Of a stretch of DNA of 64,000 nt, positions 9,527-18,818 are shown piece by piece. The translations under genes and the position numbers were made by a program. Position 1 is the first letter of the stretch. Every line of letters begins with the position of its first letter. The DNA is taken from positions 24,105 through 88,104 of the forward strand of contig JANOWJ010000068.1 in assembly GCA_031417835.1 (NCBI GenBank), in the 5' to 3' direction. The notes below the pieces were generated by a model that saw only the letters and a program-made list of their open reading frames with translations, did no database searches and had not been told where the DNA came from. This stretch comes from JADJLQ01 sp031417835. GTDB lineage: Bacteria; Bacteroidota; Bacteroidia; Chitinophagales; Saprospiraceae.

Positions 9527-10234
9527 TCACAAGATCTTTTGTATTTCTTGTAAATGGTTTACCCGATACGTATGATGGATAGTGGTAGGACGGTCCAGGT
9601 GATCCATATATACGCTTTGCATACCGGCATTTAAAGCTCCCTGTAGATCCACCTCAGGATTATCTCCTATCATGATACTTTCTGTGAGATGCGCTTTGGT
9701 CACTTCCAGAGCAAAATCAAATATTTTGCGATGAGGTTTTGCATATTGGATTTTGTCTGAAGTGATGATCTGGTCAAAAAAAGGCTTTATTCCGCTGAAA
9801 GTCAGTTTCTGATGTTGGACTTGTTCAAATCCATTGGACAATATATGAAGGGAGTATGATTTTGATTTAAGATAGGTCAACAATTCTAATGCGTAGGGGA
9901 ATAGTTGATTACACGTAGGTAAAAGTTCAAGGTACATTTCACCTAATTGTTTAGCGTACTTTTTGTCATCCAATCCAAATTCAACTAAAGTAGTAAACAT
10001 CCTTTTCCATCTCAATTCGGATTGGCTTATCAAACCTTTACTATATTCTTTCCAGAAATAGTGATTATGGACAGAGTATCGTAGATGAAAAAGTTCGAAA
10101 GTCACTTGCAATTTTACATCGAGTTGCACCGATTCAAACAAGAGTTGTAACGCTGCAAATGAATTGGTCTCGAAATCCCATAATGTATGATCCAGATCAA
10201 AAAAAACATGTTTGATCGGTATCTTGGGCATCAT
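9527..10234 (-). CDS. yjjG: HAD-superfamily hydrolase, YjjG-type 5'-nucleotidase
   Basis: The 235-residue protein is a cytoplasmic HAD phosphatase of the YjjG (noncanonical pyrimidine nucleotidase) subgroup. Motif I is FFDLDHTLWDFETNS with nucleophile Asp13 and acid/base Asp15. Motif II is LHILSNGFEQVQ, motif III the Lys in YAKPHRKIF, and motif IV IMIGDNPEVDLQGALNAG. The helical cap occupies about residues 20-95. Its ATG overlaps the TGA of psd by one base, so the two are translationally coupled. A housecleaning role on modified nucleotides is known for E. coli YjjG. Here it is inferred. Confidence 0.85.
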   Translation of the reverse strand: MMPKIPIKHVFFDLDHTLWDFETNSFAALQLLFESVQLDVKLQVTFELFHLRYSVHNHYFWKEYSKGLISQSELRWKRMFTTLVEFGLDDKKYAKQLGEMYLELLPTCNQLFPYALELLTYLKSKSYSLHILSNGFEQVQHQKLTFSGIKPFFDQIITSDKIQYAKPHRKIFDFALEVTKAHLTESIMIGDNPEVDLQGALNAGMQSVYMDHLDRPTTIHHTYRVNHLQEIQKIL

Positions 10235-10887
10235 CAGATGTCCAGCCTAGCGATGATAGATAAGTTGCCTTGTACCACATCTCCTATTTTTACTTCGACT
10301 TTAGCATCTAAAGGCAGATAGAGGTCCACTCGCGACCCAAATCGTATAAATCCAAGTTCTTCGCCTTGTTTGACTTCTTGACCGACACTAAGATAGTTGA
10401 TGATGCGCCTAGCCATAGCTCCTGCGATCTGTACTACACCGATTTTATAATTGCCTTGATCGATCACGGAATAGTTGCGTTCATTTTCTGTTGATGATTT
10501 GGGATCCCAGGCTACTAAAAATTTACCAGGAAAATATTGGTTAAGCACGACCTTACCGTTGACGGGTACACGATTGACATGCACGTTCATAGGTGACATG
10601 AAGATGGATATTTGCAAGCGATCAGATTTGAAATAAGTAGGCTCATTGATTTTTTCGATGACGACTACTTTGCCATCACACGGAGAATACAAGATGTCAT
10701 CCCCTGGCAATGGAATAAGGCGGACGGGATCTCTAAAAAACCAAAGTAGCCATGCAAAAATCAAGGATAGCAATATGATGACTGGAATGGTAAGTACATG
10801 TACAAAATTGATCACCAGCGTAGCTAATAATAAGATGAGGAGAGTACCTATGATAATAATTTTATAACCTTCTTTGTGAATATTCAT
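10234..10887 (-). CDS. psd: Phosphatidylserine decarboxylase proenzyme (short type)
   Basis: The 217-residue protein decarboxylates phosphatidylserine to phosphatidylethanolamine in the inner membrane. Two N-terminal hydrophobic segments (residues 10-50) anchor it, followed by the catalytic domain with DDILYSPCDGKVVVIEKI and IFMSPMNVHVNRVPVNGKV. Autocleavage should occur at Gly184-Ser185 in FGSR, producing the pyruvoyl group on the small C-terminal subunit. The length and FGSR motif fit the short, archaeal/Bacteroidota type rather than the LGST type. It is followed by the YjjG gene with a one-base overlap and preceded by cdsA 112 bp upstream, so CDP-diacylglycerol synthesis and PE synthesis lie side by side. 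Confidence 0.93.
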   Translation of the reverse strand: MNIHKEGYKIIIIGTLLILLLATLVINFVHVLTIPVIILLSLIFAWLLWFFRDPVRLIPLPGDDILYSPCDGKVVVIEKINEPTYFKSDRLQISIFMSPMNVHVNRVPVNGKVVLNQYFPGKFLVAWDPKSSTENERNYSVIDQGNYKIGVVQIAGAMARRIINYLSVGQEVKQGEELGFIRFGSRVDLYLPLDAKVEVKIGDVVQGNLSIIARLDI

Positions 10888-10999
10888 GGAGTTTGTTTAA
10901 GATGCAAATTTTTCAATAATACAATAATCTAACGGCCGATTTGAGTCACGATTCTTCTGAATTGCAAAGTGCAGACTTTTCTGACACCATAGTTTGATT

Positions 11000-11833
11000 T
11001 TATTTCCAGCACAAATATAAAAATAGCGAGGCGATTGGGATGACAAATATAAATGCATCAAATCGGTCTAGAAAGCCCCCATGTCCCGGTAAGGATTGAC
11101 CTGAGTCCTTCACTCCGTATCGTCTTTTGATCATAGATTCAAAGAGATCTCCGATCGTCGACACCACAGACACGATAAAGCCATATATGACCCATTGCAC
11201 TGGCGTGAGATGATGGATAAATATTGATAAAATCAGGCCCCCGGTCACTGTCATGATCAATCCTCCGATAAATCCTTCAAGTGTCTTCTTCGGTGATATG
11301 ATCGGATATAAAAGTCGTTTACCCAGTAGTCGACCTGTAAAATAAGCCATGACATCATTACACCAGATGAGGATCAGCAAAGTCATTGGTTTTAGCCACT
11401 CATATGTGCCGTTATACTGTGCAATCCATTGCATCAGTAGCATGGGTAAACCGATATACACCAGAGCCATGGCGGTAGCCTGATAGCTGCGCCAATCTCC
11501 AATTTCGTTTTTGATCAGGTGATAGGCCAGTAGCATGGTGATTGATATCAATGTGATGATCAGGCCGGGAGCAAGGTCTATAGAAGGTGCTATTGCAGAT
11601 TGAATCAAAAATATCAGCAACGGCACGATCGCGCAACAAGATCCTACTATAGCCAACCGGTTGGGATGACTGATTTCAGCCCCGAAGGCTGCCAATCGAA
11701 TATATTCATAAGAAGAAAAAAATCCAATTATCAATAAAACAAATCCTAAAGTCCACCAGGAATAAAACATTCCACCTATGATACAGACTCCTAATACAAG
11801 CGCTGTGGCTACTCGAGCTGGTAGATCACTCAT
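11000..11833 (-). CDS. cdsA: Phosphatidate cytidylyltransferase (CDP-diacylglycerol synthase)
   Basis: The 277-residue integral membrane enzyme makes CDP-diacylglycerol from phosphatidic acid and CTP, the branch point of phospholipid synthesis. About eight hydrophobic segments are visible. The C-terminal family signature is complete: SMIKRRYGVKDSG, then LPGHGGFLDRFDA, including the metal-binding aspartates. The start ATG overlaps the stop codon of the CPBP protease gene by four bases (11830-11833), indicating one transcript. The next gene downstream is psd. Confidence 0.95.
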   Translation of the reverse strand: MSDLPARVATALVLGVCIIGGMFYSWWTLGFVLLIIGFFSSYEYIRLAAFGAEISHPNRLAIVGSCCAIVPLLIFLIQSAIAPSIDLAPGLIITLISITMLLAYHLIKNEIGDWRSYQATAMALVYIGLPMLLMQWIAQYNGTYEWLKPMTLLILIWCNDVMAYFTGRLLGKRLLYPIISPKKTLEGFIGGLIMTVTGGLILSIFIHHLTPVQWVIYGFIVSVVSTIGDLFESMIKRRYGVKDSGQSLPGHGGFLDRFDAFIFVIPIASLFLYLCWK

Positions 11834-12720
11834 GATACTGGATATGTCGTTGAATCTATTGGTTCAGATGAATCTGGGTGCACTTTTTTCTGGCTATGAA
11901 ACCAATAGCCCATACACACGCTAAGTACGAAAGAACCGATCAAAGCAAACCAGGTGACCGGTACACTTGACTCTAAGTCTTGATCTATAAGCTCTGGATA
12001 AAAATAGGTGATGAGCACTTGCATTCCATTATTAAATGCATGGACCGCCATACTCACCCAAAGACTGCCGGTCCAGTAAAACAATAGGCCCAAGACCATG
12101 CCTAGCATAAAGCGGGGTATAAATCCTTCAAATTGAAAATGTAATGCACTAAATATAATAGAAGATAATAATATCGCTACATACGGGCTTTTGATATGAG
12201 TAAGTAGTTCTTTTTGTATAATTCCTCTAAATATCAATTCCTCGCCAATACCTGGTAGGATGGCTATGACGATCAGATTGGCCATTAACGCTAAGATCGT
12301 AGGCATGGTTAGGATGTTCTTGAGGATGACTTCAGTCTGATTTTCCATGTCACTCATCCAATTAGGAAGATCCATGCTTTGATTTATTTCCATAGATTTG
12401 GACACCAAAGGATATGATACCATTAAAAAAGCTATTCCAGCTAAAAAATAAATCCAAGGGACGCGTTTTTTCAATTGAAGTCCCTGCAACCAATTTTTTT
12501 TATAATAAATGAAAGCCCAGGCTAAACCTGGTATTAAAAACATGGTCGCATGATTGATGAATAGTATAAATCGGGTGAGCGCAGCCGATTGGGTCAACAT
12601 CGTAGATTGATTCATGATATCAGCCATACTCGCCCCGTTGCCGATTGCTATCAATGCTATCAATACCATACCAAAAGATAGTCCGGCTAATATCAAAACA
12701 AATAGAATAAAAAGACGCAT
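11830..12720 (-). CDS. CPBP-family intramembrane metalloprotease
   Basis: This polytopic membrane protein belongs to the CAAX-protease/bacteriocin-processing (Abi, CPBP) family. The motifs, numbered from the longest possible start at 12753, are EELIFRG (Glu171, Glu172, Arg176), SALHFQ (His205) and VHAFNN (His238, Asn242), all in predicted membrane helices. I prefer the ATG at 12720 (MRLFILFVLILAG), which begins directly with the first helix, because the likely pdxJ promoter lies at 12734-12741 and would otherwise sit inside this coding region. The frame is open to 12753 (11 more residues), and that start cannot be excluded. Substrate unknown. It heads a tightly spaced operon with cdsA. Confidence 0.85.
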   Translation of the reverse strand: MRLFILFVLILAGLSFGMVLIALIAIGNGASMADIMNQSTMLTQSAALTRFILFINHATMFLIPGLAWAFIYYKKNWLQGLQLKKRVPWIYFLAGIAFLMVSYPLVSKSMEINQSMDLPNWMSDMENQTEVILKNILTMPTILALMANLIVIAILPGIGEELIFRGIIQKELLTHIKSPYVAILLSSIIFSALHFQFEGFIPRFMLGMVLGLLFYWTGSLWVSMAVHAFNNGMQVLITYFYPELIDQDLESSVPVTWFALIGSFVLSVCMGYWFHSQKKVHPDSSEPIDSTTYPVS

Positions 12721-12733
12721 TATGCGAAGATAG

Positions 12734-12741
12734 TATATTTG
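12734..12741 (+). promoter_or_regulatory. -7 promoter element of pdxJ
   Basis: TATATTTG followed by C is an exact TAnnTTTG match, 28 bp before the pdxJ start. The -33 region (about 12711-12714) is poor. The element falls inside the longest version of the divergent CPBP gene and argues for the shorter start of that gene. Confidence 0.5.
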
Positions 12742-12769
12742 CATATTCAACATATAACCCTCCCATCAT

Positions 12770-13483
12770 ATGACCAAACTGAGCGTAAATCTTAACAAAG
12801 TCGCTTTAATCAGGAATAGCCGCGGGGGTAATATGCCCGATTTGGTTCAAGTAGCCAAAGATTGTGAACGGTTTGGAGCCCAGGGCATTACTATTCATCC
12901 CAGACCAGATGAGCGCCATGCCAGATATACCGATGTAGGTACTTTAAAAAAAGAAGTGACTACCGAACTCAATATCGAAGGTTATCCTTCAGAAAAATTT
13001 ATACAGATAGTCTTGCATCACCAACCTGACCAGGTCACATTAGTGCCTGACCCACCAGGTGCACTCACTTCTGATCATGGTTGGGACACATTAAGCAAAA
13101 AAGATTTTTTAGCTCCCATTATAAAAAAATTTAAAGCGCAAGGTATACGCACTTCATTATTTATAGATGCTGATCCTCGGTGGGTGGAGGGCGCAGCTAT
13201 GATCGGTGTTGATCGAGTAGAGTTATATACCGGTCCTTATGCCCATCATTACCCCACTGACCCGGTTGTGGCCATACAATCACATTATAGGACCTCTTTA
13301 GCGGCTAAAGAATTTGGTATAGGATTGAATGCCGGACACGATCTCAATCTCGATAACTTATACTATTATCAGACCGGTGTAGTCGATCTACTCGAAGTGT
13401 CTATCGGTCATGCCTTGATTTGTGATGCATTATATATGGGCCTGGAACTCGCCATCCAATCCTATCTATCAAAATTGATTTAG
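12770..13483 (+). CDS. pdxJ: Pyridoxine 5'-phosphate synthase
   Basis: The 237-residue cytoplasmic TIM-barrel enzyme condenses 1-deoxy-D-xylulose 5-phosphate with 3-amino-2-oxopropyl phosphate to make pyridoxine 5'-phosphate, the last step of the DXP-dependent vitamin B6 pathway. Family blocks: LSVNLNKVALIRNSRGG (residues 4-20), GAQGITIHPRPDERHARYTDV (36-56), QVTLVPDPPGALTSDHGW, SLFIDADPRW, VELYTGPYA, and GLNAGHDLNLDNL near the C-terminus, including the phosphate-binding glycine loop. Length matches the family. It is transcribed away from the CPBP-cdsA-psd operon. No other B6 gene is nearby. Confidence 0.95.
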   Translation: MTKLSVNLNKVALIRNSRGGNMPDLVQVAKDCERFGAQGITIHPRPDERHARYTDVGTLKKEVTTELNIEGYPSEKFIQIVLHHQPDQVTLVPDPPGALTSDHGWDTLSKKDFLAPIIKKFKAQGIRTSLFIDADPRWVEGAAMIGVDRVELYTGPYAHHYPTDPVVAIQSHYRTSLAAKEFGIGLNAGHDLNLDNLYYYQTGVVDLLEVSIGHALICDALYMGLELAIQSYLSKLI

Positions 13484-13828
13484 TGGGTTTTGAAGAATCA
13501 TTTGTATTAAGCACAAAAATTCTTAAGCAATAAAGCAGCAGAATATTATAACTCTTCGTTAACTATTCTGAATATTAGTCAGAAAGCAGCGGTCTGTTTT
13601 TTATTTTATTCGTCAAGACTCTCCTAAATCAAAAGACAACTCTAAATCAACAATTGATCAGCAAGATGTAAATCTTGTATGCTTCTAGTACTATTGGTTT
13701 TTTAAAATACTTACTCTAACAGTCTTTTTTGTGCTATAGCCTGCATTGCATGCTACAGTTCTTACTGTGTGTTTGCTGTTGCAACTTACACGGAAGGCTA
13801 TACTATGTATTTATTTTAAATCAATGAT
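13484..13828 (+). promoter_or_regulatory. 345-bp leader/intergenic region before SusC of module A
   Basis: No gene is visible. An 8-bp inverted repeat, TATAGCCT (13735-13742) and AGGCTATA (13795-13802), encloses 52 bases. Inside it, ACAGT and ACTGT form a small hairpin with loop TCTT at about 13755-13768. The structure ends 26 bp before the SusC start, so it could be a folded 5' leader. I find no good TTTG-N19-TAnnTTTG promoter. Confidence 0.3.
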
Positions 13829-16800
13829 ATGAAACTATTTTATGCTTTACTTTTTTCGCTTGGTGTAGCTTGGTCTACAGAAGCACAACGTATGATTAAG
13901 GGATTGGTATCTGACCAGAATGGGTCGCCATTGATAGGTGTGAATATATTAGTACAAGGCACCACCACTGGCACTGTTTCTGATGAAAATGGATACTATG
14001 CACTTAATATTCAAGCTGAAGACAAGATCTTGGTCTTCAGTTACACAGGCTTTACCACTCAAGAAATGACTATTGGTAGTAGCAGTACCATCGACATTTC
14101 ATTAGCGGAAGGGGTGCAGATGCAAGAGATGGTCGTTACAGCAATGGGTATCACCCGTGACAAAAAAGAAATTGGGTATGCGATAGAGGAGATCAAAGGT
14201 GAACAACTCCAGCGAGTTGGTGAATCTGATCCATTGCGAGCGATGCAAGGTAAGTTGGCAGGTGTCAATATCACAGGGTCGAGCTCACAACCAGGCAGTG
14301 CGACACGGCTGACGATAAGAGGGCTCAAATCATTTTTTGGAAATAATCAGGCCCTTTATGTGGTGGATGGCGTGCCATTTGATGCATCTACGAATGGAGT
14401 GTCATTTCAATTAACTGGTGGTGGTGCTTATTCCAACCGTTTAGGTGATTTGGATCCGAATAACATTGAAAGTGTCAATGTTTTAAAAGGAGCCACTGCA
14501 GCAGCGCTTTATGGTTCTCGCGCCTCCAGAGGGGTTATAGTGATCAATACGAAGACAGGTTCACTAAAAAAGGGTGAAAATAAACTCAAAGTCGATGTCT
14601 CATCTTCTATAAATATTGAACAAATTTCATCATTGCCAAATTTTCAAAACTCCTATGGCAATGGAACAGGTTTTACTTATGCCCAATCCAATGGGTCATG
14701 GGGGGCACCATTTAAGGGTGCATCAGCATATCCGACCATTGACTCTATCAACCATTGGTATCGCGGTGCTGGTTATGCAGCGAGTTTTGCTCGCTTGGTG
14801 CAAGCGGGTGATCCTCGAGTCACACCTCGGGTGCCGTACCAGGCATATCCTAATAATGTCAAAGATGTTTTTCAACAAGGGAATCTGAAAGACAATTCTA
14901 TAACTATCTCAGGGGGGAATCAAAATACGACCATGGCACTTACTTTTTCCAGAGTAGATCACACCGGAATTTTCCCAAACAGCGCCTTCGATAAAACTTC
15001 TGCTTCACTAGGTGCTAATAGTAATTTTCAGAGTGGATTGCGATTCGGAGCTAATTTTTCATATGTCAACTCCATTCAATCAGGTTTGCAAGGGGGAGCC
15101 ATAGGCTCTGCCTCTACATCTTCATTTATGGCCAGGACTTTATATCAAGGCAGGGGTTGGAATTTACATGGGCAGCCTTTCGAGGATCCGATTACCAAAG
15201 AAAGTATTTTTATGATATCTAGGGGAAATGCAGATAATCCGCTTTGGTCCGCTAAATACAATGGTTTCAAAGGTGATGTCAATCGATATGTAGTCAATGT
15301 AAATGCAGGCTATAAATTATCCAAATGGTTAGATGCTGATTATAGAGTAGGTATCAATCAATACAATCAAAATGACCTTGAATGGTTCAGGCCTGGGTCT
15401 AAAGGAGCTGGTGGTTTGGGATCAGTCACTGATGTGAATACTAATTTTAGAGAACTGGAGTCTACATTAATCCTGACTGCTAAACATCGATTTAATAATG
15501 CTTGGGCTTTGGAAGCAAGATTGGGTCATAATCTAAATGAAAGAACCAATAGAGCGCAAGGTATAGCTGGCACTCAAATGTTAGACTTTAATATCATCGA
15601 TGTAGATAATACAGTGAGTCAAGTATCTGCAGGAGGATCTTTTTCTAAACAAAGACTGTTCGGTGTATTTGGTGAATTGACTGCTGATTTTAATCAATAT
15701 TTGTTTCTTACCCTTGCAGGTAGACAAGATTGGTCTTCCACCTTGCCGGTCCAAAACAATAATTACTTTTACCCATCTGCAAGTTTAGCATTCGTTTTTA
15801 CTGAAGCGCTAAAAATGACGGATCATCCGATTCTTAATTCTGGTAAACTTCGTATGAATTGGTCCAAAGTGGGTAGCCCGGCAAGTCCGTACTCACTTCG
15901 ACCTATTTATTTACTTAATCTTGGTGAGTCTGATAATCTTACAGCAGGTATTAGAGATATCGATTTTCCATTCGCAGGTATAGCAAGCTCGACTTTGTCC
16001 AATACGTTGTTTGACCCCAATTTGAAGCCTGAATTTACTACAGATATGGAGGCAGGGCTCGATCTTGAATTTTTTAAAAGTAGAATTGAATTAAATTTTT
16101 CGGTTTTCAAAAGTACTTCTACAGACCAGATTTCTCAGTTAGCATTACCTACTGTGTCTGGATTTGATAATCTATTGACCAATTTTGGAGCCCTCCAGAC
16201 TAAAGGAACTGAAGTCTCTTTAAGACTCAACCCGATTGAAAACAAAAACTTTAGCTGGAATTTTACGACCAATTTTACAAAATACAGGACCATCGTCACT
16301 GAATTAAAAGAAGGGATAGATGAGTTGGTTATTCGGCCTTTATTCGGCGGTGGCATCACTCCTGTCCTCAGAGTCGGCCAGCCTTATGGCGTGTTTAGAG
16401 GTACCGTCAGCGCTCGAGATGAAGAAGGAAATTTGCTGATCGATAGATCTAATGGTCAGATTATCAATGCAGCAAAAGATGAAATCATCGGCGATCCAAA
16501 CCCGGACTTTACAGTAGGATTTGTCAATAATTTTAATTGGAAAGGATTGGCTTTGGGTGTTGTATTTGACTGGCGTGAGGGGGGAAGTATGTATTCTGAG
16601 ACGGTCAATGCAATGTTGGGTCGTGGAGTGTTAGGATTTCAAGCTGATCGTGAAAAAAATGCGGTCATCCCTGGCGTATATGGTGATCCCGTCACCCTCA
16701 AGGCATTAAAAAATGAAGGTGGAAGTGTCATACCCAATCAGACGATGATCGAGGTCAACGACCTTTGGTTTGGATCTACTTTTGGTACCAACTCACAAGA

Positions 16801-17071
16801 TGAATGGAGTGTGTTTGACGCTACGACTTTCAGATTACGAGAAATCACATTGAGCTACAGTCTACCAAGTTCTTTATTCAAAAAAGGGATTAAAGGAGTT
16901 ACACTTTCCCTCGCTGGTAGAAATCTTTGGTACAAAGCTCCTTACTTTCCAGAAGACACCAATTTTGATCCGGAGACCAGCACCTTCGGTGATAATAATT
17001 ATCAAGGATTTGAATTTCAAAACCTGCCATCCATTCGTCGATTTGGGGCAAGTATAAATCTAAAATTTTAG
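13829..17071 (+). CDS. SusC/RagA-type TonB-dependent outer membrane transporter (module A)
   Basis: The 1080-residue protein is an outer-membrane active transporter that pairs with the SusD lipoprotein encoded downstream and imports oligomers using TonB energy. A signal peptide (1-20) is followed by a carboxypeptidase-regulatory-like domain (22-95, LIGVNILVQGTTTGTVSDENGYY), the transition MVVTAMGITRDK (101-112), the plug (115-244) with LYVVDGVPF and SVNVLKGATAAALYGSRASRGV, and a beta-barrel ending in NLKF, whose terminal Phe fits BAM recognition. Length is normal. The SusD gene starts 61 bp downstream. Substrate cannot be read from sequence and no degradative enzyme gene adjoins. Confidence 0.93.
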   Translation: MKLFYALLFSLGVAWSTEAQRMIKGLVSDQNGSPLIGVNILVQGTTTGTVSDENGYYALNIQAEDKILVFSYTGFTTQEMTIGSSSTIDISLAEGVQMQEMVVTAMGITRDKKEIGYAIEEIKGEQLQRVGESDPLRAMQGKLAGVNITGSSSQPGSATRLTIRGLKSFFGNNQALYVVDGVPFDASTNGVSFQLTGGGAYSNRLGDLDPNNIESVNVLKGATAAALYGSRASRGVIVINTKTGSLKKGENKLKVDVSSSINIEQISSLPNFQNSYGNGTGFTYAQSNGSWGAPFKGASAYPTIDSINHWYRGAGYAASFARLVQAGDPRVTPRVPYQAYPNNVKDVFQQGNLKDNSITISGGNQNTTMALTFSRVDHTGIFPNSAFDKTSASLGANSNFQSGLRFGANFSYVNSIQSGLQGGAIGSASTSSFMARTLYQGRGWNLHGQPFEDPITKESIFMISRGNADNPLWSAKYNGFKGDVNRYVVNVNAGYKLSKWLDADYRVGINQYNQNDLEWFRPGSKGAGGLGSVTDVNTNFRELESTLILTAKHRFNNAWALEARLGHNLNERTNRAQGIAGTQMLDFNIIDVDNTVSQVSAGGSFSKQRLFGVFGELTADFNQYLFLTLAGRQDWSSTLPVQNNNYFYPSASLAFVFTEALKMTDHPILNSGKLRMNWSKVGSPASPYSLRPIYLLNLGESDNLTAGIRDIDFPFAGIASSTLSNTLFDPNLKPEFTTDMEAGLDLEFFKSRIELNFSVFKSTSTDQISQLALPTVSGFDNLLTNFGALQTKGTEVSLRLNPIENKNFSWNFTTNFTKYRTIVTELKEGIDELVIRPLFGGGITPVLRVGQPYGVFRGTVSARDEEGNLLIDRSNGQIINAAKDEIIGDPNPDFTVGFVNNFNWKGLALGVVFDWREGGSMYSETVNAMLGRGVLGFQADREKNAVIPGVYGDPVTLKALKNEGGSVIPNQTMIEVNDLWFGSTFGTNSQDEWSVFDATTFRLREITLSYSLPSSLFKKGIKGVTLSLAGRNLWYKAPYFPEDTNFDPETSTFGDNNYQGFEFQNLPSIRRFGASINLKF

Positions 17072-17132
17072 ATCATTAGATCGTATGTGAATAGAATCCC
17101 TGAAAATCAATAATCTTCTAATTTAATTTATT

Positions 17133-18740
17133 ATGAAAAAATATAGTATTCCTTTTAGTTTATTTGTTTTGATGCTGCTCTCCATCCCTGCATGTGATGA
17201 TTATCTCAATATCAATGATGATCCTAATAATCCGACCGATGCTCAGATTAATAATCTTATGCCGTTCAGCCAGGCCACTTTATTTGGATCCTTGGGTATG
17301 GGCAATGCAGGCATTTCGGAATTGGTCTCTGTATATGCTCATCACACGGTACAGCGAGGTAATCACGATGACTATAAAATTACCGAAAATGAATTTGCAA
17401 TATCGCAATCATGGGAAAAATTGTATGCCGTCATATTGCCGGATCTGAATATCGTCATAGAAAAAGCCGCAGCTACTAATGCGTGGTCATATGTAGGCAT
17501 GTCCAAACTGATCAAAGTGCAAATGTTCAGCTCTATAGTTGATCTATGGGGTGATATGCCCTATGCTGAGGCGGGCAAAGGTGCAGAGGTTACATTTCCT
17601 AAATATGATGATGACAAAGAAATATATAAAGATTTATTCCGATTAGGTTTTGAAGCCTTGGCAGATTTGGACAAAACAAGCCTTCGATTGCCCGGTGCAG
17701 ATGACCTTATCTACAAAGGAGATATGAATAAGTGGAAGAAATATGGTCGTTCTTTATTATTGAATATGTATAATAAAGTCAGGTTGACTGATCTTTATGA
17801 TGCTGCTAAAGTGAGTGAACTGCTTAAATTATCTTTGATCAGCGGTACTACTGAAGATTTTGAATTGACTTATACGACCAATATAACTCCTGAAAATAGG
17901 AATCCAGGATTTATCAGAGAGTATACCCAAGGCAATCCTTCTTTTTTTATTAGTCCGTATTTCCACTTGATATTAAAAGGCGATACCGCCGCACAGAATA
18001 CACTAATGGTAGGAATAAAGGATCCTCGAGTACCTTATTTTTTTTACAATCAGCTGGGAGCTGGTGAGCAAGCTGAAAATCCGATTTCATATCTCGATGG
18101 TCGTTTTTTATCCATTTGGTTTGCTTCCTATGATAAAGATCCTAATGAAGGGTTTGACCAAGGTAAGTCTCAGACCCTGATTGGACTTTGGCCAGTAGGT
18201 GGTGCTTATGATAACGGTTCTGGAGTCAATGCAGATTTAAATTCCGGACTCAAAGGGGCAGGGGCACAGCGGATACTTACGGCAGCAGATATCAATTTTA
18301 TAAAAGCCGAATTAGCATTGACCAAAAATACCGGAGAGAATCCTAAATCTTTGTTGGAGGCAGGTATCAAATCATCGTTTGCAAAAATCAATGCCGTAGC
18401 CAGGACAGCTGGTGCACCTGTGATGTCAGATGAGGTGGTGAATGTTTATTTGAATAAAGTGATTGTTTTATTTGAAGCAGCGGATGCCACCAAAAAATTG
18501 GAGATCATTATGACTCAAAAGTGGATACATGATTTTGGATATGGTTTAGAATCATACAATGATATTCGCCGTACAGGTTTTCCACAAATCTGTGATCCCG
18601 CAAAAGATCCCAATGTGTATTCTATTCAGTCCAGGCCATATCCAGTCACCTTACCGTACAATGGAGATGATCTTTCTACTAATCCTAAAGCTGTTCAACA
18701 CAATCAATATACCGACAAAGTGTTTTGGGATGTCAACTAA
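17133..18740 (+). CDS. SusD/RagB-family surface lipoprotein, SusD-like_2 type (module A)
   Basis: The 535-residue lipoprotein is the substrate-binding lid of the module A transporter. Its signal peptide ends at Cys21 (LLSIPACDDYL), and the acidic residues after the Cys fit the Bacteroidota surface-export signal. The mature N-terminus YLNINDDPNNPTDA carries the N-P-N motif typical of the SusD-like_2 group. Tetratricopeptide-like helices follow, for example DLWGDMPYAEAGKG, NKWKKYGRSLLLNMYNKV and, near the C-terminus, EIIMTQKWIHDFGYGLESYNDIRRTG, where the last segment is a family hallmark. It lies between SusC and a third lipoprotein gene in the same orientation, presumably one operon. Confidence 0.92.
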   Translation: MKKYSIPFSLFVLMLLSIPACDDYLNINDDPNNPTDAQINNLMPFSQATLFGSLGMGNAGISELVSVYAHHTVQRGNHDDYKITENEFAISQSWEKLYAVILPDLNIVIEKAAATNAWSYVGMSKLIKVQMFSSIVDLWGDMPYAEAGKGAEVTFPKYDDDKEIYKDLFRLGFEALADLDKTSLRLPGADDLIYKGDMNKWKKYGRSLLLNMYNKVRLTDLYDAAKVSELLKLSLISGTTEDFELTYTTNITPENRNPGFIREYTQGNPSFFISPYFHLILKGDTAAQNTLMVGIKDPRVPYFFYNQLGAGEQAENPISYLDGRFLSIWFASYDKDPNEGFDQGKSQTLIGLWPVGGAYDNGSGVNADLNSGLKGAGAQRILTAADINFIKAELALTKNTGENPKSLLEAGIKSSFAKINAVARTAGAPVMSDEVVNVYLNKVIVLFEAADATKKLEIIMTQKWIHDFGYGLESYNDIRRTGFPQICDPAKDPNVYSIQSRPYPVTLPYNGDDLSTNPKAVQHNQYTDKVFWDVN

Positions 18741-18818
18741 TGACACCTGCATCGACTTTAGATGTACATAAACAAATGAATCGAAATCTTTTCCTTGATA
18801 ATTAATATTTATAAAATA

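Noticed and set aside
13484..13828. Known riboswitch (for example TPP or cobalamin) before SusC module A
   Set aside because: I could not find conserved core sequences of those riboswitches. Only simple inverted repeats are present.
18795..18818. TTG start for the third gene of module A
   Set aside because: The ATG at 18819 gives a proper lipoprotein signal. The TTG start would place extra polar residues in front.
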